The notes below the pieces were generated by a model, which ran no database searches, had not been told where the DNA came from, and saw only the letters and a list, made by a program, of their open reading frames with translations. 39,260 bases of DNA from Latescibacteria bacterium UBA6620 (GTDB lineage: Bacteria; Latescibacterota; UBA2968): the NCBI GenBank assembly GCA_002433075.1, contig DJHM01000001.1:1-39260 (forward strand), in the 5' to 3' direction. Of the stretch, positions 32,051 to 39,260 are shown piece after piece. How positions within the stretch are numbered: the first letter of the stretch is position 1; each line of letters begins with the position of its first letter. Position numbers and translations under genes: made by a program.

Positions 32051-33265
32051 GTGAAAATCACCAAAGTCGAAACTTTCCTGATGGGCGTCGGAGATACGCC
32101 ACGCAACTGGCTCTTCGTCAAGGTCCACACCGACGAAGGCATCACCGGTGTGGGTGAAGCCAGTGGATGGCCCAAGGTCATCAAGGCTGCCATCGACGAC
32201 ATCTCCCCGATGGTCATCGGCGAGGATCCGATGCAGATCGAAAAGATCTGGCAGCTGCTCTTCGTCGGTATGATGGGTCACGGGATGACCGGCGTTGTCG
32301 GGTCGGGCGCCATCAACGGGATCGAAATGGCGTTGTGGGACATCAAGGGCAAGGCCCTCAACACGCCCGTGTGGAATCTGCTTGGCGGAAAATTGCGTGA
32401 CTCCGTCCGCGTCTACGGCCACGCCTTCCGCTACAAAATGGGAGTCAGCGCGGAGGACGATAGAACCGGCGTCGTCGAGCGGGCACTCGAACTGAAGGCT
32501 ATGGGCTACACCGCCGTCAAGACCGGCCAGGGCGTCGACTCCATTCAGGCGGTCCACGATGTTCGCAAGGCAGTCGGCGACGACATGGACATCATGGTCG
32601 AGTGCGCGCCACCCCCGTGGCTTCAGGTCAAGGACGCCATCATCCTCGCTCGCGCACTCGAGCCGTATAACATCACCTTCTTCGAAGACGCGGTGGCGCC
32701 TGAGAATCTCAAAGCTCTCGCCAGACTCCAGGACGCAACCGATGTACCCATCGCCGTCGGCGAACGCCACTCTCACATCTGGGGACTACGCGAACACATC
32801 GAGAACGAACTCGTCGACGTCATCCAGCCCGACGCGGGCCGCATCGGTGGAATCTCACAGCTCAAGAAACTGTCGGCGATGGCGGAGGCGCACTACATCA
32901 CCGTGGCGCCCCATTCCGGAACGCTCGGCCCGATCGGTGAATTTGCCGCGCTTCACGTGATGTGTTCCATCCCCAACGCCCTCGCTCTCGAACGCGTCGA
33001 ATTCGACGATCCTCGGCGCTATGAAGTCATCACCAACCACATCCCGACCGTCGACGGTTTTGTCCCCGTGCCGAATGAGCCCGGACTCGGCGTCGACATC
33101 ATCGAAGAAGCGATCGCGAAATACCCGAGCAAGCACAACACACCGGGTCCCCGCCAAACCGAGCCCGGAATGCACAAGTGGGAACCCGGGACCTACTTCG
33201 AACAGATCTACTTCCAGCCCCGCTTCCGGCGCCAGGCGACCATGTCTCCGCCCAAGGAGGACTAA
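32051..33265 (+). CDS. D-galactonate dehydratase-like enolase-superfamily enzyme (copy 2)
   Basis: A 404-residue MR/MLE enzyme, tandem to copy 1 but clearly different. The first metal ligand is Glu (E184 in IMVECAPPP) instead of Asp; E212 (FFEDAV) and E238 (VGERHS) complete the site, and H288 in VAPHSGTLGPIG is the barrel His. It starts at GTG 32051. Two different dehydratases side by side suggest handling of two epimeric sugar acids, or racemase plus dehydratase activities. A strong terminator lies 30 nt after the stop, ending this transcript. Confidence 0.87.
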   Translation: MKITKVETFLMGVGDTPRNWLFVKVHTDEGITGVGEASGWPKVIKAAIDDISPMVIGEDPMQIEKIWQLLFVGMMGHGMTGVVGSGAINGIEMALWDIKGKALNTPVWNLLGGKLRDSVRVYGHAFRYKMGVSAEDDRTGVVERALELKAMGYTAVKTGQGVDSIQAVHDVRKAVGDDMDIMVECAPPPWLQVKDAIILARALEPYNITFFEDAVAPENLKALARLQDATDVPIAVGERHSHIWGLREHIENELVDVIQPDAGRIGGISQLKKLSAMAEAHYITVAPHSGTLGPIGEFAALHVMCSIPNALALERVEFDDPRRYEVITNHIPTVDGFVPVPNEPGLGVDIIEEAIAKYPSKHNTPGPRQTEPGMHKWEPGTYFEQIYFQPRFRRQATMSPPKED

Positions 33266-33294
33266 GGCCTGCTTGAGCACGAATCACGTGGATA

Positions 33295-33319
33295 GCGGGA
33301 ACCTGCTACGGGTTCCCGC
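33295..33319 (+). terminator. Rho-independent terminator after the DgoD-like pair
   Basis: GCGGGAACC 33295-33303 pairs perfectly with GGTTCCCGC 33311-33319 over a 7-nt loop, and a T-rich run (CTTTCATTTTT) follows. This is the best terminator in the window and separates the DgoD-like genes from the MTHFR/methyltransferase gene. Confidence 0.72.
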
Positions 33320-33329
33320 GCTTTCATTT

Positions 33330-33355
33330 TTCGTGTGTTTCGTGTCTTTCGTGAT
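33330..33355. repeat. Three TTCGTG-type units before the fusion gene
   Basis: TTCGTGTG, TTTCGTGTC and TTTCGTGAT in succession, 13 nt before the ATG at 33368 and directly after the terminator. Related to the octamer triplets at 14402-14425 and 38311-38334. It keeps a spurious reading frame open to GTG 33335. Confidence 0.55.
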
Positions 33356-33367
33356 CATCTTTTCAGT

Positions 33368-35902
33368 ATGGCCGACGCAGAACCCTTCCCCATCCTGGAC
33401 CGTCTCAGACGGGGTCGCTTCATCATCACAGCGGAGCAGGCGAATCCCGCCCAGATGAAGCGCTACAACAGCCTCACCCGTCGGGGCGTCATCGACGCTG
33501 TAACGCTTCCCGACCTGCCCCTCGTCGCACAGTTCCGCGATATCCGTTCGGCGCTTTCCGGATCCGCCCCTTCCACCGATCCGCTCGACTCGATCGAGGG
33601 TACCCGGCAACCCATCGCCACTATCTCCTCGGCCCTCAGAACTCAGGGCACCGTGTACAAGCGTATCACCACGGCTGTCGAACGAGGTGCCAAAGCCCTG
33701 CTCGCTCTGTCGGGCGGCGGTCTTACCCGCAGGGCCCTGGGCCCTTTCGGCCGGGTGACCCTCCCCATGAACGCGTTTCGCACGCTCGAGCTCATCCAAC
33801 GTCTCAGAATTTCGGGTGACATTCCGCCTGACATTCCTGCCTGGGCCGTTGAGAATCCCCTAATTCAGTCTGTCGACCGACGAGTCGATCGCCTCGCCCG
33901 GAAGATCGATGCCGGCGCCGATGCCATCCTCACCCAGCCACCCTTGCTGTGGGATCGCTTCGAGAGCTGGTGGAATGAGGCGGATCGACGCGGCCTTACC
34001 CGGACTCCGATTCTCGTCGGCATTCCGGTGCCGCGGACGATAGAGTCCCTTCGAATGTGGTTCTTTCTCGTTGGAGTCGGCACGGGCGGCCGGGAGGGGC
34101 GTCAGGTCCTCGATTCTTTCAGGGAGGCAAGTCGGCCCGATGCTCAGGACTTCGATTCGTTCTGTCTGGACTGGACAGCCAACCTGATCGAGAAGGTCCT
34201 TAGTCTGAATGACGTGGCCGGAATCCATCTGATGCCCATTGTCGGATCGGGTGGACTCGAGGATTTGCTGTCGAAGGCCAAACTCAGTCCGCACCAACGA
34301 GCAAGGACGGATCTCGACGAAGCGATCGCCGCCCTGGGCAATGATGGCATCAGCGTCGTTCACGAAGCGGGGCTCATCGACGATCCGCAGATACGCGGGT
34401 TTCTGCACCATCTGGATGCCTTCGCCGATGCCCGACGGTCCGCCGCGCCGAACAGCTCGTTCAGTACCTACTGGAACCGCATCACCTACCGACAACATTT
34501 CAGGAGGCCTCTCGCTCGCCGGCCGTTCACCTCCACGGACGAATGGGAACTTGCGGTGGACCTGCGTCAATGGGACACCCCCCAGGCGCTCCGCGAAGCC
34601 ATCGAGCGGACCCTTCCCGGCTATGTCGGGGGGGGCAGCGAGAGCGAAGGCGGTGTCCTTATCGGAGACTTCGTCCCCTACTCCGACAGCATCGTGTGGC
34701 AGTTCAACGCCTCTTTCTGGAACCTCGTCATCGACTTCGTCGGGGCCCACGGCAGAGACTACCGGGACGCCATTCAGGGCTCGCCGGACGCGAACCTCGA
34801 ATTTATCCGGCACAACGCGTGCCGTTTCTACGACCAGATCCGGAGCATTCGTGAGACCGATCCAGAACGGATCTGCTACGTCGAGATCGGGGTCGCCAGC
34901 ATCGACTACGCGCGCGCTTTCATCGATACGCTCACCACGCTCGCCCGGTCCGATGGCTACAACCTCGGAGACGTCGCCTACGTCCTGTCCGACACGAGCG
35001 AAGCCGTTCTCGATCACGCGAGAGACGAACTCGGGGCCGAACGTCGTGGCATCACGCTGGAGTATGTGCACGCCAATGCTGCGTCGCCCACCGAGGCGCT
35101 CGAGCCTTTCTCCGGCCGCATCCTGCGAGTTCACGTCACGAACGTCTTCGACAACCTGCCGGGAGACAAGCTTGCGCAGATCAACAACAAGCACTTCCTG
35201 ATCGAAACGCGCCTCTATCTTCCCGAGGAGGCCGTCATCCCGTTGTCCGAGACCTACGGATTGGATGCTTCACGGTTACGTATCGACCTGGCCTCGATTC
35301 CACAGACTGGCGTCGAGCGATTTCTTCTCGACTACCGTACTTGTTTTCACGAATGCCACGGTGAAACGAAAGGAAACCTCGAATTCTACCGTTTCTGGCA
35401 GGATCTCTACGGCAACCCCGACGTCCGGGATACGGGATTGAAGCTCGAGGAGCGCTACGTGGAGATCGAACCATCCCGATTCGACTTCATCCGACCCGAC
35501 CTTCTTCCGTCGGGGATTCGGCCACCTGACATCCTGCGAGACGTCCTGAAGGAATACCCTCACAACGTCTGGCTGCACCTGTCGAACCGCGGGCTCGAGA
35601 GCGGCCTCCTCCTCCTTAACCTTCTCCATCCCCGAGGGGCCCTGGAAATCGTCGACATCATCGTTCGGCGAATTCAGGATTACCACGACGTCCCCCAACG
35701 AATGACGTCCAGGGGAAAGCGCATCTACCGAATGGGTTTCAAGGGGCCGGCGAAGTACGACGGCTCGGCCGTCGACTGGTTCAACGGGCGCCTGCTGGAG
35801 GCGTTCGCCAGAGCCGCCTATCCAGACTGCACGGTGTCATACGAACAGTTGGATGCTTTCGGCAAGCCTCAGATGACGCTCATGGAAATCCGCCGATCGT
35901 AG
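33368..35902 (+). CDS. Two-domain protein: MTHFR-like barrel fused to SAM-methyltransferase-like domain
   Basis: An 844-residue protein with two recognisable domains. Residues about 8-310 follow the methylenetetrahydrofolate reductase barrel: GRFIITAEQANP (E23 at the catalytic Glu position), PIATISSALRTQGTVYKRI then ERGAKALLALSGG (the usual LRGD Asp is Gly here), RKIDAGADAILTQPPLLWD (Gln190), LVGIPVPRTIESL and VAGIHLMP. Residues about 450-760 resemble a class I methyltransferase of the MidA/PF02636 type: CYVEIGVASIDYARAF (503-518, degenerate glycine motif), VAYVLSDTSEAVLDHAR, and RVHVTNVFDNLPGD (587-600), where MidA has 'NElFDalPv'. The start is ATG 33368; GTG 33335 is within a repeat. A fusion of a folate-dependent and a SAM-dependent one-carbon fold is unusual; the function is unknown. 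Confidence 0.78.
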   Translation: MADAEPFPILDRLRRGRFIITAEQANPAQMKRYNSLTRRGVIDAVTLPDLPLVAQFRDIRSALSGSAPSTDPLDSIEGTRQPIATISSALRTQGTVYKRITTAVERGAKALLALSGGGLTRRALGPFGRVTLPMNAFRTLELIQRLRISGDIPPDIPAWAVENPLIQSVDRRVDRLARKIDAGADAILTQPPLLWDRFESWWNEADRRGLTRTPILVGIPVPRTIESLRMWFFLVGVGTGGREGRQVLDSFREASRPDAQDFDSFCLDWTANLIEKVLSLNDVAGIHLMPIVGSGGLEDLLSKAKLSPHQRARTDLDEAIAALGNDGISVVHEAGLIDDPQIRGFLHHLDAFADARRSAAPNSSFSTYWNRITYRQHFRRPLARRPFTSTDEWELAVDLRQWDTPQALREAIERTLPGYVGGGSESEGGVLIGDFVPYSDSIVWQFNASFWNLVIDFVGAHGRDYRDAIQGSPDANLEFIRHNACRFYDQIRSIRETDPERICYVEIGVASIDYARAFIDTLTTLARSDGYNLGDVAYVLSDTSEAVLDHARDELGAERRGITLEYVHANAASPTEALEPFSGRILRVHVTNVFDNLPGDKLAQINNKHFLIETRLYLPEEAVIPLSETYGLDASRLRIDLASIPQTGVERFLLDYRTCFHECHGETKGNLEFYRFWQDLYGNPDVRDTGLKLEERYVEIEPSRFDFIRPDLLPSGIRPPDILRDVLKEYPHNVWLHLSNRGLESGLLLLNLLHPRGALEIVDIIVRRIQDYHDVPQRMTSRGKRIYRMGFKGPAKYDGSAVDWFNGRLLEAFARAAYPDCTVSYEQLDAFGKPQMTLMEIRRS

Positions 35903-35928
35903 GCTGGCTCTAAGGGAGGAAGACGATC

Positions 35929-37101
35929 GTGTCCACAAACTACCGGGTTGGCATCATCGGTTGCGGAAACATCGCGGAACGTCACGCTCGAGGCTACATG
36001 AGCGTGCCCGGAATGGAACTTGTGGCCGGAACCGAGGTCGATCCGGATGTGTCCCGTTCGTTCCAGGAAACGTTCTCGATTCCAACGATGTACGACGACG
36101 CCGAAACGATGCTCGACGAGGCGTCTCTCGACGTCGTCAGTATCTGCACGTGGCATTTGCTGCACGCTCCCCAGACCACCCTGGCCGCGCGGAAGGGCGT
36201 GAAGGCCGTCCTGTGTGAAAAACCGATGGCCATTGGACTCGATGAAGCCGATCAGATGATCGACGCGTGCAGGGACAGCGGCACGAAACTAGCCATCGCG
36301 CATCAGCGTCGATTCTACCCCGGATGGACCGAGGCTCGTCGCCTTGTCGAAGAGGGCGCAATCGGCCGACCCGTCCTGGCCACCGGCCACGTCATCGACG
36401 GCATGCTGAACACCGGTAGTCACACGGTCGACGGAATCCGTTATGTTCTCGGCGATCCACCAGCTGAATGGGTGATGGGCGCACTCGAACGCCGGTCGAA
36501 TCGGTGGGAGAGAAACGTGCCCATCGAGGATGCGTGCGTGGGACTGATGGCCTTCGAGGGCGGCGTCCAGTGTCTGTTCCAGTCGGACCTGACGACCCGG
36601 AATGAGCCCGACCAGATGACGGTCCAGGGCTCTGACGGTCTGATCGAAGTCAGACCCGATCACCTCAGGGTGATCTCTCACGGCCACAATCCCGAGCCGT
36701 TCCCTGTTTCCTGGGATACGGAAATCGAGACGTCCGCGAACGACGCAGGACTGGAGGGATTCTTCCGCGTGGCCTACGCCGCGCAGGCCAGAGGGCTCAA
36801 AGCATGGCTCGACGAGGCCTCATCCTACTGTAGCGAGGGTACCCAGTCACGCCACGCGGTAGAGTTGATGATGGCCCTGTATCAATCCGCCCGGAACCAC
36901 GAAATCGTGCGTCTCCCACTCAACGAGAAGGGATACCCTCTGTCACAGATGCTTTCCGAAGGCAGAATCTCTCCCGAATTTGAGCACAAGTACGACATTC
37001 GCAACCACGAGCGCCGGTCCTGGGAGCATTGGGAGGAATACACCCGGCTCCGCACATCCGGTCTCAGCCACCCCGAGATCATCACGCGAATCTTTCGCTG
37101 A
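35929..37101 (+). CDS. Gfo/Idh/MocA-family oxidoreductase (1)
   Basis: A 390-residue NAD(P)-dependent oxidoreductase of the glucose-fructose oxidoreductase / inositol dehydrogenase family. N-terminal Rossmann motif VGIIGCGNIAERHA (7-20), the EKP motif (E97-K98-P99) in LCEKPMAIG, and HQRRFYPGW lead into the C-terminal alpha/beta substrate domain. It likely oxidises or epimerises a sugar ring hydroxyl. GTG 35929 has a strong GGGAGGAAG site upstream. It follows the fusion protein by 26 nt and precedes an Ldh_2 gene by 36 nt, so the three may be one transcript. Confidence 0.93.
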   Translation: MSTNYRVGIIGCGNIAERHARGYMSVPGMELVAGTEVDPDVSRSFQETFSIPTMYDDAETMLDEASLDVVSICTWHLLHAPQTTLAARKGVKAVLCEKPMAIGLDEADQMIDACRDSGTKLAIAHQRRFYPGWTEARRLVEEGAIGRPVLATGHVIDGMLNTGSHTVDGIRYVLGDPPAEWVMGALERRSNRWERNVPIEDACVGLMAFEGGVQCLFQSDLTTRNEPDQMTVQGSDGLIEVRPDHLRVISHGHNPEPFPVSWDTEIETSANDAGLEGFFRVAYAAQARGLKAWLDEASSYCSEGTQSRHAVELMMALYQSARNHEIVRLPLNEKGYPLSQMLSEGRISPEFEHKYDIRNHERRSWEHWEEYTRLRTSGLSHPEIITRIFR

Positions 37102-37137
37102 ACTCGGTTTCACCGAACACCGAACAAGAGGTTCCAC

Positions 37138-38184
37138 ATGCCAAGTTTCACCTTGGACGAACTCATCGACACCATCTCCAGAATCCTTGCCGGGGCGGGG
37201 ACCTCCCCCGACAACGCAAAACTCGTCGCGACATTGCTCGCTGAAGCCAACAGTACGGGTCACGACTCCCACGGACTGATTCGCATCCCGCAGTACCTCG
37301 ACTCCGTCGAGAAGAACGACATCGTTCCCAACGCCGAAATCGAGACCGTCCAGGAAAATCCGATGACCGCAACCCTCGACGGTCACTGGGGATTCGGCCA
37401 GGTGACCATGACACGTGCCGTTGACATCGGACTCGACAAAGCGAAGAAACACGGCCTGTCCGCCGTCACCGTAAGAAACTCGAACCACATCGGGCGGCTC
37501 GGCAGCTACGTCGACCATATCGCGCGACAGGGCATGATCAGCTTCCTGTTCGTCAACGCTGTAGGCATTCCCGCCTTCCGGATGGCGCCCTGGGGTGGAA
37601 CCGAGCCTCGTCTCGCCACGGATCCCATCGCTTTCGGGATTCCGCATTCCTCGGGCGAACCGATTGTCATGGACATGACGTCGACCGTCGTCGCGGAGGG
37701 TAAAGTGCGCGTCAAGCGGAACCGCAATGAGCCCACACCCGATGGCTGGCTCCTCGACTCGGACGGGAAACCGACCAACGATCCTCACAAACTGTATGGC
37801 GATCCTCCCGGCAGCATCCTGCCTCTGGGAGGAACGGCTGCCGGTCACAAAGGCTATGGGCTCAACGTCGCTATCGAGATCCTCGCCGGCGTGTTGAGCG
37901 GCACCGGATGCATCGGGAAAGACCAGCGGAACAGCAACGGCGTCCTCCTCATCATCGTCGACGTCGCTCAATTCCTTCCGATCGAGGAATTCTACAAGGA
38001 GTCCGACATCTTCATCGCGCACGTCAAATCCTCCCCTCCCGCCGAAGGATTCAGGGAAATTCTCCTTCCAGGTGAGATCGAGGCCCGCGTCAAAGCCCAA
38101 CGGGATGCGGAAGGCATCTTCATCGAAGACGGCACCTGGGACCAGATTCTCGAGTGGGCGCAAAAGCTGAACGTGGAGTTGTAG
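37138..38184 (+). CDS. Ldh_2-family malate/L-lactate-type dehydrogenase (second copy)
   Basis: A 348-residue, fully canonical Ldh_2-family dehydrogenase. DSHGLIRIPQYL (43-54), SNHIGRLGSYVDHIA (115-129, catalytic H117), APWGGTEPRLATDPIAFGIP, VMDMTSTVVAEGKV, LPLGGTAAGHKGYGL and LAGVLSGTG are all in the expected order. It reduces 2-oxo acids or oxidises 2-hydroxy acids with NAD(P). The candidate substrate is an open-chain sugar acid or an acid formed by the dehydratases. ATG 37138 is preceded by AAGAGG. More typical than the copy at 1827. Confidence 0.95.
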   Translation: MPSFTLDELIDTISRILAGAGTSPDNAKLVATLLAEANSTGHDSHGLIRIPQYLDSVEKNDIVPNAEIETVQENPMTATLDGHWGFGQVTMTRAVDIGLDKAKKHGLSAVTVRNSNHIGRLGSYVDHIARQGMISFLFVNAVGIPAFRMAPWGGTEPRLATDPIAFGIPHSSGEPIVMDMTSTVVAEGKVRVKRNRNEPTPDGWLLDSDGKPTNDPHKLYGDPPGSILPLGGTAAGHKGYGLNVAIEILAGVLSGTGCIGKDQRNSNGVLLIIVDVAQFLPIEEFYKESDIFIAHVKSSPPAEGFREILLPGEIEARVKAQRDAEGIFIEDGTWDQILEWAQKLNVEL

Positions 38185-38310
38185 CTCGGGATTCGTGGAT
38201 CTAAATGCGGCAGGGATTCCGTATCCGTTTGTCGGAAGCAATGATTTCAGTCTAACCCGGTTTCTCGCGGTTCAACCATCGAAGTCGTCGTCTGGTCGCT
38301 TGTTGGTCTC

Positions 38311-38334
38311 TTCGCGACTTCGAGCCTTCGTGTT
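38311..38334. repeat. Three 8-bp units (TTCGNGNY) before the last gene
   Basis: TTCGCGAC, TTCGAGCC, TTCGTGTT in tandem, 14 nt upstream of ATG 38349, the same phase and unit length as 14402-14425. Confidence 0.6.
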
Positions 38335-38348
38335 GCCTTGAGGTGTAC

Positions 38349-39260
38349 ATGTCGAAATCCATTAAAGTCGCCGTCCTCGGCGCCGGAAACTTCTCGAATA
38401 ACCAGCATCTTCCCAACCTGACCTCCATCGACGGTGTCGAGATCGTAGCCATCTGCGATCTCGACGAGCAGAAAGCGAAGGACACCGCAGGGCGATTCGA
38501 CATCCCCCGCGTCTATACCGACGGGCACGACATGCTCGATAAAGAGTCGATCGACGCGATGTGGTCGATCGTCCCCGCCTTCGCCCGGACCGACATCGAA
38601 GCGACCGCGGCCTCGAAGGGCATTCATTTATTCAGCGAGAAACCTCAGGCCATCGAGATGTCTGTCGCCCGCCGTATCGACAACGCCGTGCGCGAGGCGG
38701 GCGTCCTCAGTACCGTCTGCTTCCGTGAGCGGTATCGACCGATCTTTCAGGAAGCCAAGCGCCTTCTCGAAGGCAAGGAAGTCACCCACATCCGATTCCA
38801 AAGCATCCGTGACGTCCCCGACGTTCGCAGCAGGGACACCTGGCACGGCGTGTTTGAAAAAGGCGCCTCTTCTTTCTTCGACTGGGGCCCCCACGCCGTA
38901 GATTATGCCAGGTTCGTCAGCGGCCTCGACGTGGCCACCGCCCAGGGGTATCTCAAGCACGATCCCGAGCGCCATCGCTCTCCCACCTCGGCGTCATTCA
39001 ACTTCTTGATGTCGAATGGCGGGACCATGACCCTCGCTTTTATCAGCGTTACTCCAACCGTTCCTCCGAACGAGCCCTATTTCCTTTTCTACTACGAAGG
39101 GGGCTACCTCGCCATCCATCGATACGATTACATCGAGGTGAACGGCGAGAAAGTGTTCGAAGGCGAAGACTTCAACCCCTGGCACGAAATCGATTTTCAG
39201 TTCTGCGAGGCTATCCGAACGGGTAAGGATGACGGTCTGCTCAACGACTACCACGACGGG
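38349..39260 (+). CDS. Gfo/Idh/MocA-family oxidoreductase (2), 3' end beyond window
   Basis: The frame from ATG 38349 stays open for 304 codons to the window end without a stop, so the gene is truncated by the edge. Rossmann motif VAVLGAGNFSNNQHLPNL (7-24), the acidic ICDLDEQKA after strand 2, and EKP at 97-99 (FSEKPQAIE) define the family. CFRERYRPIFQEAKRL and WGPHAVDYARFV (conserved His of the substrate domain) follow. It probably acts on a sugar or a sugar-derived lactone with NAD(P). AGGTG sits just before the start. It differs considerably from the copy at 35929. Confidence 0.92.
   Translation, partial: MSKSIKVAVLGAGNFSNNQHLPNLTSIDGVEIVAICDLDEQKAKDTAGRFDIPRVYTDGHDMLDKESIDAMWSIVPAFARTDIEATAASKGIHLFSEKPQAIEMSVARRIDNAVREAGVLSTVCFRERYRPIFQEAKRLLEGKEVTHIRFQSIRDVPDVRSRDTWHGVFEKGASSFFDWGPHAVDYARFVSGLDVATAQGYLKHDPERHRSPTSASFNFLMSNGGTMTLAFISVTPTVPPNEPYFLFYYEGGYLAIHRYDYIEVNGEKVFEGEDFNPWHEIDFQFCEAIRTGKDDGLLNDYHDG

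Noticed and set aside
31097..32776. Long - strand open frame (about 559 codons)
   Set aside because: Lies opposite the two DgoD-like genes; low-complexity Asp/Val/Gly-rich translation, no family motif, typical antisense shadow in GC-rich DNA.
33860..35194. Long - strand open frame (about 444 codons)
   Set aside because: Antisense to the MTHFR-like/methyltransferase gene; no motif, no ribosome-binding site.

Overview
The window is GC-rich bacterial DNA carrying about 33 protein genes, nearly all on the + strand; only two adjacent genes (about 20.7-22.7 kb) lie on the - strand. No rRNA, tRNA, CRISPR array, transposase, integrase or phage gene was found. The gene content is almost entirely small-molecule and carbohydrate catabolism: five phytanoyl-CoA dioxygenase (PhyH) family enzymes plus one JmjC/cupin-type 2-oxoglutarate oxygenase, three enolase-superfamily (MR/MLE) enzymes, two Ldh_2-type dehydrogenases, two Gfo/Idh/MocA oxidoreductases, two medium-chain dehydrogenases, creatininase, a xylose-isomerase-like epimerase, two BNR/sialidase proteins, an alginate-lyase-like protein and a sulfatase tail. 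Expansion of PhyH, MR/MLE and sulfatase families is typical of uncultured, often marine or sponge-associated lineages such as Poribacteria and Latescibacterota. That assignment is an inference from gene content, not from a phylogenetic marker.

Layout. 0-4.5 kb: sulfatase C-terminus, alginate-lyase-like protein, a gene-free stretch of about 400 nt with many potential stem-loops, an Ldh_2 dehydrogenase and two PhyH enzymes. 4.6-8.4 kb: a tightly coupled five-gene operon in which every junction is a stop/start overlap. It encodes an exported protein, an MFS transporter resembling NaGLT1/MFSD4, a PhnZ-type HD-domain diiron oxygenase, a HAD phosphatase and a JmjC-like oxygenase. This looks like an uptake and oxidative breakdown cassette, possibly for a phosphonate or a related hydroxylated compound. 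8.5-11.1 kb: a frame-disrupted CYTH protein, cyclophilin, a glutaminyl cyclase lipoprotein and a DUF1445 protein. 11.3-19.6 kb: two paralogous GHL10-like TIM-barrel proteins bracketing a BNR protein, two PhyH enzymes and a large serine esterase. 19.7-25.8 kb: SDR, the - strand acetoacetate-decarboxylase-like and MR/MLE genes, creatininase, Zn alcohol dehydrogenase and a sugar-phosphate-isomerase-like protein. 25.9-33.3 kb: an unrecognised protein, PhyH, a zinc-less MDR dehydrogenase, a class III aminotransferase, a sialidase and two DgoD-like dehydratases, closed by a good terminator. 33.4-39.3 kb: an unusual two-domain protein (MTHFR-like barrel plus SAM-methyltransferase-like domain), Gfo/Idh/MocA, Ldh_2, and a second Gfo/Idh/MocA that runs off the end.

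Most enzymes lack signal peptides, so the window seems to describe intracellular processing of imported oligosaccharides, acids and modified small molecules: oxygenases to activate them, dehydrogenases and dehydratases to funnel sugar acids. Intergenic spaces carry degenerate 7-8 bp tandem repeats close to start codons and two kinds of long palindrome, which look like genome-wide repeat families.

The items most worth following up are the MTHFR-like/methyltransferase fusion (33368-35902), the PhnZ-containing overlapping operon (4589-8445) and the structured leader upstream of the first Ldh_2 gene (1551-1826).
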